Shown here piece after piece: positions 44,376-52,686 of a stretch of DNA of 64,000 bases. The notes below the pieces were generated by a model. That model ran no database searches. It was not told the origin of the DNA and worked only from the letters and a program-made list of their open reading frames with translations. Position 1 is the stretch's first letter, and every line of letters starts with the position of its first letter. The stretch comes from Bacillus norwichensis (lineage in GTDB: Bacteria; Bacillota; Bacilli; Bacillales; Bacillaceae_C), in contig NZ_JACSPV010000009.1 in NCBI RefSeq assembly GCF_014836955.1, forward strand, positions 81,689-145,688, in the 5' to 3' direction. The position numbers and the translations under genes were made by a program.

Positions 44376-44415
44376 ATATTATTATATCTCAAATCGAAGG
44401 AGGAATAGCATCAAA

Positions 44416-45606
44416 ATGTTAAAAAACAAACTTTTCTTGTTATCACCAATTATTGCACTAGCAGTTATATTTATTTTTTCTCTAACCTTATTTCCATCAG
44501 TCCAACCTCAACCGAAAAATTTGCCAATTGCAATTGTGAATGAAGATCAAGGAGCAGAAATTCCGAATCAACCAAAAATGAATATGGGGAAAACCATTGT
44601 TGATATGATTCAAAAGTCATCTAAGACGGATAATGATCCTGCTGTTAAATGGGTGGAGGTAAAAAGTAAAGAGGCAGCCCAAAGGGGTTTGGATGACCAA
44701 AAGTATTATGCAGCGTTAGTGATTCCTAATGATTTCAGCGCCAAGCAAGTATCATTGCAGACATCAGAAGCCTCTTCTCCTGAAGTACAAATATATATCA
44801 ATCAGGGAATGAATATGGCGGCATCGACTTTTGCGGGACAAATATTGAACGGTGTAGTTGACAACATGAACAATAATGTTCGCGCTCAACTGGTAAAAGG
44901 ATTTAAAGCACAAGGTACAACTTTGACAGTAGAACAGGCTTCTAACTTGGTCATACCTATTACAAAAAAAGTCACAAATATAAATGAGGTTGGAAAAAAT
45001 AGTGCGAATGGCAACTCACCTGTTTCATTATTTCAACCATTATGGATGGCAAGTATGGCTAGTGCAGCAATCATCTTTTTTTCCGTTAATAAAATACCGA
45101 TTAACACTAGAAAAGAGAACCTTATGACAAAGATCGGACAGATATTAATAGGCGCTGTGGCAGCACTTGTCATTGGGTTTGGCTTGACTTGGATAGCTGA
45201 CGGAATGGTAGGTTTGAATATCCCAAGCTTTATGGATACAGCTTTATTTTTATCAATTGCTTCCTTTAGTTTCTTCCTGATGATTTCAGCAGTACTTTCA
45301 TTAGTTGGGATTAAGGGGATCGCGGTCTTTGTCTTAATGCTTTTCTTCGGTGCACCTCTATTGGCACTGGCACCTGAAATGATGTCTCCGTTTTATCGGG
45401 ATTGGATTTATACATGGCTGCCGATGCGATTCATGGTAGAAGGACTTCGAGAACAGTTCTTCTTTGGGAAAGGGTTAACATGGAATAACTCCGTTTCTGC
45501 TCTGTTTTGGCTTGGATTAGTAAGCATGTTAACCATACTAGGTACTGCATTGAAGCATAAGACAGGAAAAGAACAAAATAGTGAACATGGAAATCTTCCA
45601 AATTGA
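44416..45606 (+). CDS. YhgE/ABC-2-type membrane protein (SNG/MmpL-like exporter accessory)
   Basis: A 396-residue membrane protein. One N-terminal helix (about 8-27) is followed by an extracytoplasmic domain (about 30-205) with NLPIAIVNEDQGAEIP, and then five or six C-terminal helices from about 210 to 385, including FMVEGLREQFFFGKGL at the end. This is the YhgE/Pip plus ABC-2 architecture (DUF3533-like), often induced by cationic or lipophilic toxins. It is controlled by the divergent TetR. No ATPase gene is adjacent. Confidence 0.78.
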   Translation: MLKNKLFLLSPIIALAVIFIFSLTLFPSVQPQPKNLPIAIVNEDQGAEIPNQPKMNMGKTIVDMIQKSSKTDNDPAVKWVEVKSKEAAQRGLDDQKYYAALVIPNDFSAKQVSLQTSEASSPEVQIYINQGMNMAASTFAGQILNGVVDNMNNNVRAQLVKGFKAQGTTLTVEQASNLVIPITKKVTNINEVGKNSANGNSPVSLFQPLWMASMASAAIIFFSVNKIPINTRKENLMTKIGQILIGAVAALVIGFGLTWIADGMVGLNIPSFMDTALFLSIASFSFFLMISAVLSLVGIKGIAVFVLMLFFGAPLLALAPEMMSPFYRDWIYTWLPMRFMVEGLREQFFFGKGLTWNNSVSALFWLGLVSMLTILGTALKHKTGKEQNSEHGNLPN

Positions 45607-46039
45607 TTTGACATCTGTTATTTTTTAAAAAATGAAATTCAAATCACTTTGAATAGTGTTTATTCTAAAGATAGTTAAACAAAATATGGGGTATCGGGGA
45701 ATAAGAGGGCTTTGGTGAGAGATTGGCTTTAAAAGAAGATTCGAGGGAACAGTTCCAGAAAGTAGATGAAGCATATGGACCTTTCTTTCACTAAAAAACA
45801 TAACTCAACATGTTAACTAAAATAATTTTCTCGGGTTTCCAGTATTGTTTCTATATAGACAAGGTTATTATAAAACCAGTCACCCAATTGAATAAGACCA
45901 ATGACAGGTTTTACTTTAATGTCGATTTTATGGAATAATGACTTAAGAGGCATTAGGAATAATTAGGTTGAAAAACCACACACAGATTCTAAATAGTCTT
46001 TTCGCATCTCCAAAACATGTTCCGAGAGGAGAGAATATT
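45607..46039. other. Gene-free stretch
   Basis: A short frame LALKEDSREQFQKVDEAYGP near 45724-45795 looks like coding but has no start or recognisable family. The rest is AT-rich. It borders a gene of higher G+C, so the region may hold debris from its arrival. Confidence 0.4.
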
Positions 46040-46897
46040 ATGCATGACAAGGAAAATAGGGAGCCTGACAATACTGCAATCAGAGTTGCGCTATGGCGGG
46101 CACTGCATGTTCAGGTTGATTCATCCCCGCATGTACTTGAAGACGAAGTAGGCCTGCAATTGGCTGACCCAGAGGATGGATGGCGTCAACGCCCTGACAT
46201 GGATCCAGAGGGTACCCGCAGCTTTCGAGCATCGATTGTGGCCCGTGCTCGTTATATTGAAGACTTGGTCACTGAGCAACTCGACAATGGTGTGAACCAA
46301 TATGTTATCCTTGGAGCTGGCTTAGATACCTTTGCTCAGCGACGGCCGGAGATTGCCTCTCGGATGCGGGTCTTTGAGGTTGACCAGCCTGATATGCAGT
46401 CTTGGAAGAGACAACGGTTGATGGAGCTCGGATTTGAAGTTCCAGAGTGGTTACGACTTGTGTCGGTTGACTTCGAAGCTGGCGGGTCTTGGTGGGAGCA
46501 ACTAAAATCCGCCGGTTTTGATGCGACACGCCCAACAGTTGTGGCCTCTACTGGTGTTACTCAATATCTTACTAGAGACGCAATTATGGATACACTTCGT
46601 CAGGTAGCAAGGTTGGCCCCTGGCTCCACATTAGCCATGACATTCCTACTGCCGTTTGAACTTACTGAAACAGAGCTGCGCTCTGAAGCCGAAGCAGCAG
46701 GAAAGGGAGCACGAGCAAGCGGTACCCCTTTCATTAGCTTCTTCACACCGCCGGAGATGTTGGCAATGGCTCGTGAGGCTGGTTTTCGAGAAGTCCAGCA
46801 TGTATCTGCAACCGATCTTGACAAGCGCTACTTTACTGGACGAACTGATAACCTTAGGCTGCCAAGTGGAGAGGAATTCCTGATAGCGACTACATAG
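46040..46897 (+). CDS. SAM-dependent methyltransferase, LCMT/TIGR00027 family
   Basis: A 285-residue class I methyltransferase of the leucine-carboxyl-methyltransferase-like group. ARARYIEDLVTEQLDNGVNQ, YVILGAGLDTFAQR (SAM-binding motif I), VFEVDQPDMQSWKRQRL (the DxP motif) and VASTGVTQYLTRDAIM are diagnostic. ATG 46040 follows GAGGAGAG; an in-frame start at 45968 has no site. Its codons are visibly richer in G and C than the flanking genes, and the family is abundant in actinobacteria, so it was probably acquired. Members methylate carboxylates of small metabolites; the target here is unknown. Confidence 0.83.
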   Translation: MHDKENREPDNTAIRVALWRALHVQVDSSPHVLEDEVGLQLADPEDGWRQRPDMDPEGTRSFRASIVARARYIEDLVTEQLDNGVNQYVILGAGLDTFAQRRPEIASRMRVFEVDQPDMQSWKRQRLMELGFEVPEWLRLVSVDFEAGGSWWEQLKSAGFDATRPTVVASTGVTQYLTRDAIMDTLRQVARLAPGSTLAMTFLLPFELTETELRSEAEAAGKGARASGTPFISFFTPPEMLAMAREAGFREVQHVSATDLDKRYFTGRTDNLRLPSGEEFLIATT

Positions 46898-46945
46898 AGC
46901 AAAGATATGTTACATCCGTCAGAGCAGCAAATTTGATCAACATTA

Positions 46946-46979
46946 AGCCGATCCTTCTACAAGCAGGATCGGCTATTTT
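46946..46979 (+). terminator. Terminator after the methyltransferase gene
   Basis: AGCCGATCCT (46946-46955) and AGGATCGGCT (46965-46974) form a perfect 10-bp stem followed by ATTTT. Confidence 0.75.
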
Positions 46980-47129
46980 AGCGTATTTAAACGGTGTGTC
47001 CTCACTTTAGGCGTGTGCCTCTAGCAAGCAGCTCAATTGAATGACTCTTTTCACTAAGTTTTGTTTTGAAATCAAGTCGATCATAAATTTTGCTTGCTGA
47101 TTCTTTCTCTAACCTCCTGATTCTTTTGT

Positions 47130-47711
47130 TTATTTTAATTCTATAACCTCGTCTATTATTCCATATTCTTTAGCTTCTTCCGCACTCATGAAAAAATCCC
47201 GTTCTGTATCTGCTGCAATTTTTTCAACGGTTTGGCCGGTTCTGTCCGCCATGATTTGATTGACTTTTTCTTTCAACTTTAGAATTCTTTTCGCTGAGAT
47301 TTCAATTTCTGTTGCTTGCCCTCTAGCACCCCCAAGCGGTTGATGGATCATGACCTCACTATTTGGAAGAGCGAGGCGTTTCCCTTTTGTACCAGCTAGA
47401 AGCAGCATTGCACCAAATGAGGCTGCCATCCCGGTGCAAATTGTCCTCACATCAGGCTGAATGTATTGCATCGTATCAAATATGGCAAAACCTGCACTTG
47501 TAGATCCACCTGGACTATTGATATATAAGGAAATATCTTTTTCTGGATTGTCTGCCGCCAAAAATAATAGTTGTGCCACAATGCTATTTGCCATATGATC
47601 ATTAATTTCTTCACCAATCATAATAATCCGGTCTTTTAATAAACGGGAGTATATATCATAGGAGCGCTCCCCTAAATTCGATTGCTCGATAACATATGGA
47701 ATTGTACTCAA
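47130..47711 (-). CDS. clpP: ClpP protease subunit, second copy
   Basis: A 193-residue Clp[41 protein letters not shown], the nucleophile Ser in [11 protein letters not shown] (about residue 97), the catalytic His in [14 protein letters not shown] (about 122) and the Asp in [12 protein letters not shown] (about 171) are all there. It joins a Clp ATPase to degrade proteins. The sequence differs from the highly conserved main ClpP at many core positions, so I read it as a paralogue. It lies 25 bases after a sigma-factor gene in the same operon. Confidence 0.87.
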   Translation of the reverse strand: MSTIPYVIEQSNLGERSYDIYSRLLKDRIIMIGEEINDHMANSIVAQLLFLAADNPEKDISLYINSPGGSTSAGFAIFDTMQYIQPDVRTICTGMAASFGAMLLLAGTKGKRLALPNSEVMIHQPLGGARGQATEIEISAKRILKLKEKVNQIMADRTGQTVEKIAADTERDFFMSAEEAKEYGIIDEVIELK

Positions 47712-47736
47712 GACTCATTCCTCCTTTTTAGTTTTG

Positions 47737-48453
47737 CTATGCAGCCATAGAGAGAGTGCTTGAAGGAGAGTAATGCAATCTCTGGTTCAAAATAGCCGTT
47801 GGTGCACCTGTTTCTTTTTTCAGAGTGCGGATAGATGGTATAGCTTCGATCAGCACAGTTGGATCTTGTAATGTTATGGCTTTGTAGAATAGTTGATAAA
47901 GCTGATCATGTTCTTCTTCAGTCCAGTACAATTGATTGGAGAAGGGAGCTTTTTCAATATCTTTACTATCCATTCTTTTTCTTGCTCGGCTAAGGCTTGC
48001 CTTTACGGCCATCTCAGTTGTGCCTAATAACCTCGCGATTTCTTTTGATTTAAATTGAAAGCCTTCCTTCAACATCACAATGACGGCTTGCTTCGGTGTT
48101 AATTTTTTCATTAAAAAATCAATCACATCTAAAGCATCGCTAGTTTCTTTCGTGGTTTCCTCTAACTCAGTTAAAGACAATGATGTTTCATTTTTTCTCT
48201 TACGGATTGTATCAATCCAAAAGTTATATGCTATTCTTTTTAACAAAGCAGGCGTAATGTCTTCTTTATGCTTATAACGATCCAATACCTTAACCATTAC
48301 TTCCTGAGCAATATCTTCTCCGTCCCATTTGTTTTGAGAAAGATACTGACAATATTGCTGGAGCTGAGGAAGTAAGTTCATAAGGTTCCGTGTCAGTCCA
48401 TCCTTGGATGGAACGTTATTTTTAACGAGAACAGGAAAACGATCTTTATACAT
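47737..48453 (-). CDS. Sigma-70-family sigma factor with C-terminal extension
   Basis: A 238-residue protein. Region 2 (about 20-90, YLSQNKWDGEDIAQEVMVKV, RIAYNFWIDTIRKRKN) and region 4 (about 110-165, LTPKQAVIVMLKEGFQFKSK, IARLLGTTEMAVKASLSRAR) are followed by about 70 residues like the SnoaL/SigJ-type tails. AAGGAGTGAG precedes ATG 48453; 28 in-frame codons upstream lack a site. It is first in an operon with clpP, so the two are probably induced together. Confidence 0.82.
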   Translation of the reverse strand: MYKDRFPVLVKNNVPSKDGLTRNLMNLLPQLQQYCQYLSQNKWDGEDIAQEVMVKVLDRYKHKEDITPALLKRIAYNFWIDTIRKRKNETSLSLTELEETTKETSDALDVIDFLMKKLTPKQAVIVMLKEGFQFKSKEIARLLGTTEMAVKASLSRARKRMDSKDIEKAPFSNQLYWTEEEHDQLYQLFYKAITLQDPTVLIEAIPSIRTLKKETGAPTAILNQRLHYSPSSTLSMAA

Positions 48454-49200
48454 TTGGCTCACTCCTTTTAGCACCTCTCTATTTACTAAACGTTTGATAA
48501 AGCAAAAAGGATACGGGGTTAAAATCTTTTTCCTCATTTTGTGGAAAATAGGCGCCGACCTTAAATGCTGTCACTCAAAATAACTTTAAATAGTATTGAC
48601 ATGCATTTTTGTCACATACGATGTATAGGCCAGGAAAGATCATAGCGAAGGTCTTTCATGTTTAATTTCTTTCTAATTCTATGCGCTTTTCCATGTCATC
48701 ACAAGGGATAGAAGTTGATACATCTAGCGTCCCGAATGGCAAGTCTTTCAAAGACGCTCTGAGTGTGTGCCGTCATATATTTTAACTTTATTCAGTAGGG
48801 CTTCAACCCCCGACTGAATGAAGTAAAATCCTTCTTTCGGATACTACAGATTTTCAAAGGATATGTATCGGGCGCAAATACGCCAAGGTGTATTTGATTT
48901 TTTATCTTATTGCCATTATTAATCGACGGAGAGTCCTTAATTGATAATTTTGACATAACGTTTAACAATATATGAATAAGCTTAAACGAAAATCCTTATT
49001 TTACAAATAAATGAGGGGATTCAATAAGGTAATTGGTTAGCTTCAAACTATTTGATAGAATAGATTTACAAAAATGAGGCGCGGTTAATAAGATTCTAGT
49101 AATAATAAAGAATCTTCTCTCTATGTTTAAATCTTTTTAAATCAAGGTTCTGTTAAAGAATATTCTAAATGTAAATGCTCTAAGCATTAGGGGGAGAATT
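48454..49200. other. Long intergenic stretch before the nucleotidyltransferase gene
   Basis: About 750 bases. It carries a dispersed repeat copy (48781-48898) and, on the plus strand, a TTGACA at 48596-48601 with TACGAT 15 bases on, but no gene follows it closely. I see no other feature. Confidence 0.5.
48781..48898 (+). repeat. Dispersed palindromic repeat, copy 3
   Basis: Begins TTTAACTTTATTCAGTAGGG, has CGACTGAATGAAGT, then TACAGATTTTCAAAGGATAT and GTATCGGGCGCAAATACGCC, ending AAGGTGTATTTGATTT. Compared with copy 55951 the central hairpin GAGC...GCTC is deleted. Confidence 0.8.
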
Positions 49201-49986
49201 ATGGAGTTTCCTACAAGAATCGGTGTAGATAATGATGGATATATTTTGAATGCAACATCATTAGATAAAGTTAATTGTGCGTACAAAGAATTGTTAAATC
49301 AAGTGATTGAGATTCTAAAAAAATGCGCAGGAGCTAAATTACATAGTGTATATCTCTACGGTAGTGTAGGTCGAGGTCAGGCTGTGTTTGGTACTTCAGA
49401 TATTGATCTATCGGTAATCGTAACATCACCATTTACACCTCAAGAAGCAGCATTATTAAATGAGGAAAACAGAAAGTTTATTAGTGAAAATCCTATTGTA
49501 CCGAAAGTGGATTATGATATAGGAATGATGGATGAAGTATTTCAGGATAATAGTCAGTATTATTGGGGATTTTGGTTGAAACATGTCTGTATTTGTATTT
49601 ATGGCGAAGATCTATCCATTCACTTTCCTAAAATGAAGCCGAATTTTCAAATCTGTCGAGCATTAAATCAAGATCTTATCGATACGCTTAATCGCTCACG
49701 AAAAGAAATGAATGAAGGAGAAGTTGATAATCATCAATTGTTATCAGTATTGAAACGTATTGTCAGAGGAGCATATTGCTACGTAGCTGAAAAAGATGAG
49801 AGCTGGAGTACAAGTATCCAGGAAAATCTTCAAATTCTTCAGCATTATTTTCCGGGCGAAATCAATTTCAAAAAAATGAAAGGTGCTTTTCTTCATAAAA
49901 AGATTCCAACCGTCAACGAAGTATTGAATTACATCGATTATTTTATTGATTGGTTTAACGAAAAAACGATGGAAAGAAGTAATTAA
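49201..49986 (+). CDS. Nucleotidyltransferase-domain protein (aminoglycoside adenylyltransferase-like)
   Basis: A 261-residue protein of the polymerase-beta nucleotidyltransferase superfamily. YLYGSVGRGQAVFGTSDIDL near residue 52 contains the GS...D-x-D metal and nucleotide site, and VDYDIGMMDEVF supplies a third carboxylate. The C-terminal 130 residues are helical (LLSVLKRIVRGAYCYVAEKD) as in DUF4111/ANT-type enzymes. It could adenylylate an aminoglycoside or another small molecule. GGGGGAG precedes the ATG. The next gene starts 33 bases after the stop. Confidence 0.78.
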   Translation: MEFPTRIGVDNDGYILNATSLDKVNCAYKELLNQVIEILKKCAGAKLHSVYLYGSVGRGQAVFGTSDIDLSVIVTSPFTPQEAALLNEENRKFISENPIVPKVDYDIGMMDEVFQDNSQYYWGFWLKHVCICIYGEDLSIHFPKMKPNFQICRALNQDLIDTLNRSRKEMNEGEVDNHQLLSVLKRIVRGAYCYVAEKDESWSTSIQENLQILQHYFPGEINFKKMKGAFLHKKIPTVNEVLNYIDYFIDWFNEKTMERSN

Positions 49987-50019
49987 AGAATGTATTCTTT
50001 GAATAGGAGGGGATGGATA

Positions 50020-50733
50020 ATGGAAAAAATTGCGGCCGAGAAAAGAACCTATAGTTCAACACCAGATACTCATTTCCATTATTATGGACAACTAATCTTA
50101 CCGCTTCAAGGTCAACTTTCTATACAGACTGGGGTAAACGATTTTCAATTAAATCATGAAACATTACTTTATATTCCTCCAAATTGTACTCATACTTTTC
50201 ATTCTATGACTAGTAATGAGTTTTTGATTTTGGAGATCCCAGATTTCATGTTAACAAGAAGGGAGCTTCAGGAAGAGGGCATTTTATGCAAGTTTAATAA
50301 TCATTGGAAAGGCATTCGTTTTCTGATCCAAAATGAAATGGAGCAAAAAAATGTAAATACTTCTGCATTGAAGCAGCTTTATCCATATATATCTTATTAT
50401 TTACTCCAAGATTGTCTGCCCAAATCTATTCAATACATCCATGATCATTATCACGAGAAAATAACCATTCAAAAATTAGCCTCTCTTGAACATTATCATC
50501 CCACCTATTATTCGGAGTGGTTTTACAAAAAAACTGAGAAAACTCCTTTTACATATATACAGGAGGTACGTTTGAACAAGGCGAAAGAGCTTCTCTGTCA
50601 TACAAATTTATCTATTTTACATATTGCTCTCCAAGTTGGTTTAGAATATCAATCATCCTTAACCCGCTTGTTCCAAAAATATGAGGGAATAACACCAACT
50701 CAATTTCGAAAACAATGTATTTCTGATAAATAA
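50020..50733 (+). CDS. AraC-family regulator with cupin domain
   Basis: A 237-residue regulator. The N-terminal cupin includes HFHYYGQLILPLQGQLSI and YIPPNCTHTFHS; the C-terminal pair of helix-turn-helices runs from about residue 140 (ITIQKLASLEHYHPTYYSEW and ALQVGLEYQSSLTRLFQKYE). ATG 50020 follows AGGAGGGG; an earlier start at 49990 is without a site. It probably responds to a small ligand. It follows the nucleotidyltransferase gene closely and may be co-transcribed with it. Confidence 0.85.
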   Translation: MEKIAAEKRTYSSTPDTHFHYYGQLILPLQGQLSIQTGVNDFQLNHETLLYIPPNCTHTFHSMTSNEFLILEIPDFMLTRRELQEEGILCKFNNHWKGIRFLIQNEMEQKNVNTSALKQLYPYISYYLLQDCLPKSIQYIHDHYHEKITIQKLASLEHYHPTYYSEWFYKKTEKTPFTYIQEVRLNKAKELLCHTNLSILHIALQVGLEYQSSLTRLFQKYEGITPTQFRKQCISDK

Positions 50734-50748
50734 TCCCTATAAATCAGT

Positions 50749-50808
50749 AAAAATCATCTCCCTTTATCCATTACAATTAAGTCAAATGGATAAAGGGAGA
50801 TGATTTTT
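50749..50808 (+). terminator. 24-bp perfect hairpin covering the next ribosome binding site
   Basis: Bases 50749-50772 and 50785-50808 are perfect reverse complements with a 12-base loop. The arm on the 3' side ends in Ts, so it can terminate the araC transcript. The same arm contains AAAGGGAGATGA, the ribosome binding site of the small ORF at 50810. Confidence 0.85.
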
Positions 50809-50809
50809 T

Positions 50810-50959
50810 ATGTCCATGGACGCGATCGTTGTGATGATTTTTAGTATTGTTTTGCTTTGGGGCGGTTTAGGGTACTTTATTTTCCGATTTCTCAAAAAAA
50901 GAAAATTTAAAAAAGGTTACTTAAAAAATGTCATTTGGTTTAATAAATCTGATTTTTGA
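50810..50959 (+). CDS. MetS-like small membrane protein (NSS transporter small subunit)
   Basis: A 49-residue protein too short for routine gene calling. MSMDAIVVMIFSIVLLWGGL and GYFIFRFLKK give one membrane helix followed by a basic tail. The start, AIVxMIF...WGGLGYFI, matches the MetS family of roughly 33-residue subunits that accompany MetP-type sodium symporters for methionine and alanine. The last 15 residues are extra. No NSS symporter gene is beside it, so it may serve a distant partner. Its ribosome binding site is buried in the preceding hairpin. Confidence 0.6.
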   Translation: MSMDAIVVMIFSIVLLWGGLGYFIFRFLKKRKFKKGYLKNVIWFNKSDF

Positions 50960-50976
50960 TGCACTGCTTGGATTTT

Positions 50977-51135
50977 TACCTTCATTCAGCAGAAGTCATT
51001 CACTTCTGTAAGAGATGAATGCGTATTGGTATTCTATTTAGTGGGGTTCGATGAAGTTAAAATCTCTGGCGGATGACACCGATTTTCACAGAAAATGTAT
51101 CGAGCTTCTCTCGATAAAATCCGGGCGCATTTGAT
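50977..51135 (+). repeat. Dispersed palindromic repeat, copy 4
   Basis: Begins CTTCATTCAGCAGAAGTCAT, runs through GATGAATGCGTATTGGTATT, TTTAGTGGGGTTC, GATGAAGTTAAAATCTCTGG and CACCGATTTTCACAG, with a CGAGCTTCTCTCG tip, and ends CCGGGCGCATTTGATG. Together with copy 5 it flanks the DMT transporter gene in direct orientation. Confidence 0.8.
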
Positions 51136-51166
51136 GTTTGTTGTAAGTTCTATAAAGGAGAAAATC

Positions 51167-52105
51167 ATGAAAACAGTTATAGGTATATTTTTTACAATGC
51201 TATGGTCATCTGCGGCTATAGCAACAAAGATCGGGTTAAACTCGACTACACCATTAGCGCTGGCGACCATTCGCTTTATCATCGCCGGAGGTTTGCTATT
51301 CTTGTATATTTATTTTTTTTATCAGAAATATCCTTGGCCCAAATTAAATGAATGGAGGTCACTCTTTTTTTTGGGCTTATTCAATACAACCATTTACTTG
51401 GGAGCAACGTTTTGGGCATTGAACGATGTGTCAGCGGGATTATTTAATTTATTTGTGACAACCAATCCGTTCCTAGTTGCTTTTTTGTCTTGGATACTAT
51501 TAAAAAGAAAAGTTTTACTCATGGAATGGATAGGGATGACTGTGGCTGGTTTTGGATTGCTCATTGCGACATGGCCATCTTTTTCAGCAGGGGAAATACC
51601 TGTATACGGTTTGATTATTTTGGGCATAGGGATGTCATCAATGGCTGTTGGAAGTGTTTATTTTAAAAAAATAGATCTAAAATTACCCAGTATTGTGATT
51701 AATACTTGGCAAATGACAATTGGCGGCATTATATTAATTCCTATCGCTTTTATCCTTGAAAAAGATTCTTATTTTATGAAGTTGGATCTGAATCTATTGG
51801 GATCACTAGGCTGGTTAGTTTTTGTTATTTCAATCGGAACAATGTTACTTTGGTTTTATTTGTTGAAACAAGATACGGTAAAGGCTAATAACTGGTTATT
51901 TTTGACACCTATTTTTGGATATCTATTTGCACATGTTTTTTTAGGTGAATCTGTTACTATCTTCGACAGTGTGGCTACTATTTTTGTTGTCATCGGATTA
52001 TTGCTTTCAGGAAATATTACGATTTATCCAGTAAAAAGGCTATTGAGTCGGTTTCGAAGCGTACACTACAAAACGGATACGTATGAAAAAGGCAGTAAGC
52101 TTTGA
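51167..52105 (+). CDS. DMT-superfamily transporter (EamA)
   Basis: A 312-residue permease with ten helices formed by two EamA repeats (about 1-140 and 150-290). FFTMLWSSAAIATKIGLNST starts repeat 1, PLALATIRFIIAGGLLFLYI ends its second helix, and PIFGYLFAHVFLGESVTIFD ends repeat 2. ATG 51167 follows AAAGGAG; an extended frame from 51095 runs through the repeat element and is not credible. The likely role is export of amino acids or metabolites. Confidence 0.85.
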   Translation: MKTVIGIFFTMLWSSAAIATKIGLNSTTPLALATIRFIIAGGLLFLYIYFFYQKYPWPKLNEWRSLFFLGLFNTTIYLGATFWALNDVSAGLFNLFVTTNPFLVAFLSWILLKRKVLLMEWIGMTVAGFGLLIATWPSFSAGEIPVYGLIILGIGMSSMAVGSVYFKKIDLKLPSIVINTWQMTIGGIILIPIAFILEKDSYFMKLDLNLLGSLGWLVFVISIGTMLLWFYLLKQDTVKANNWLFLTPIFGYLFAHVFLGESVTIFDSVATIFVVIGLLLSGNITIYPVKRLLSRFRSVHYKTDTYEKGSKL

Positions 52106-52126
52106 GTTCCAGCAGCCCAAAGGTTT

Positions 52127-52316
52127 GACTTCATTCAGCAAAGGTCACCCGCTTCTGTAATAGATGAATGCGTATTGGTATTCCATTCAGTGGGGTTTCA
52201 AAACTCCGGTTGAATGAAGCTATAGCCACCGGCGGATGGCTCAGATTTTCAGAGGAAATGTATTAAGCGGAGTTCGATAAAAATCTGGGTGCAAATACGC
52301 CAAGACACATTTGATT
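52127..52316 (+). repeat. Dispersed palindromic repeat, copy 5 (longest)
   Basis: Contains all segments of the family: CTTCATTCAGCAAAGGTCA, GATGAATGCGTATTGGTATT, CCATTCAGTGGGGTTTC, CGGTTGAATGAAGC, CCACCGGCGGATGGC, CAGATTTTCAGAGGAAATG, an AGTTCGATAAAAATCTGGG and CAAATACGCCAAGACACATT. Its 190 bases may be the nearest to full length. Confidence 0.8.
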
Positions 52317-52392
52317 TTTTAGTTAGGCTTGAAAATATATTCAAAACATAATAAAATAGGAATAATTAACGATGAAACGGAGGTGGGTAAAG

Positions 52393-52509
52393 ATGTTAAA
52401 TCAAGCTGTTTTAGTGCACGGGTTTTGGACAGATTTCTTATTTTTTAACTGTGCAAAATTTGCTGCTTCAATTGTTAACGGGATACGTATGCCCTTTTTT
52501 AGCAATTGA
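52393..52509 (+). CDS. Possible 38-residue protein, truncated
   Basis: GGAGGTGGG is well spaced before ATG 52393. The product reads MLNQAVLVHGFWTDFLFFNC and ends MPFFSN. The first seven residues resemble a single-stranded-DNA-binding protein or an alpha/beta hydrolase start (VLVHGFW), but nothing beyond confirms either. It could be a broken gene or a leader peptide ahead of the ABC-F attenuators. Confidence 0.35.
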   Translation: MLNQAVLVHGFWTDFLFFNCAKFAASIVNGIRMPFFSN

Positions 52510-52566
52510 ATAGCAAATCTAAAACGGTGAAAACATCTCTAACCCACAATATATAAGGATGGTTAT

Positions 52567-52656
52567 AGAGGAGCTTTTCATGCTCTTCTTTTTTTATGGC
52601 CTCATAAGTCCTTAATAAGCAAGTCATGAGAGGGTGCGTTTTCTCATGGCTTTTTT
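52567..52656 (+). promoter_or_regulatory. Two attenuator-like hairpins in the ABC-F leader
   Basis: Hairpin 1: AGAGGAGC (52567-52574) with GCTCTTCT (52582-52589), running into eight Ts. Hairpin 2: CATGAGA (52625-52631) with TCTCATG (52642-52648), then GCTTTTTT. Both look like intrinsic terminators and both lie before the gene, 31 bases or more from its start. Ribosome-protecting ABC-F genes are often controlled by such antibiotic-relieved attenuation. Confidence 0.7.
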
Positions 52657-52686
52657 GTGTGTTTTTTTATTGAAGGAGGAACATAT

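Noticed and set aside
46900..47129. Short frame after clpP (ASKIYDRLDFKTKLSEKSH)
   Set aside because: It looks coding-like but lacks a start with a ribosome binding site and is too short to assign; it could be a remnant.
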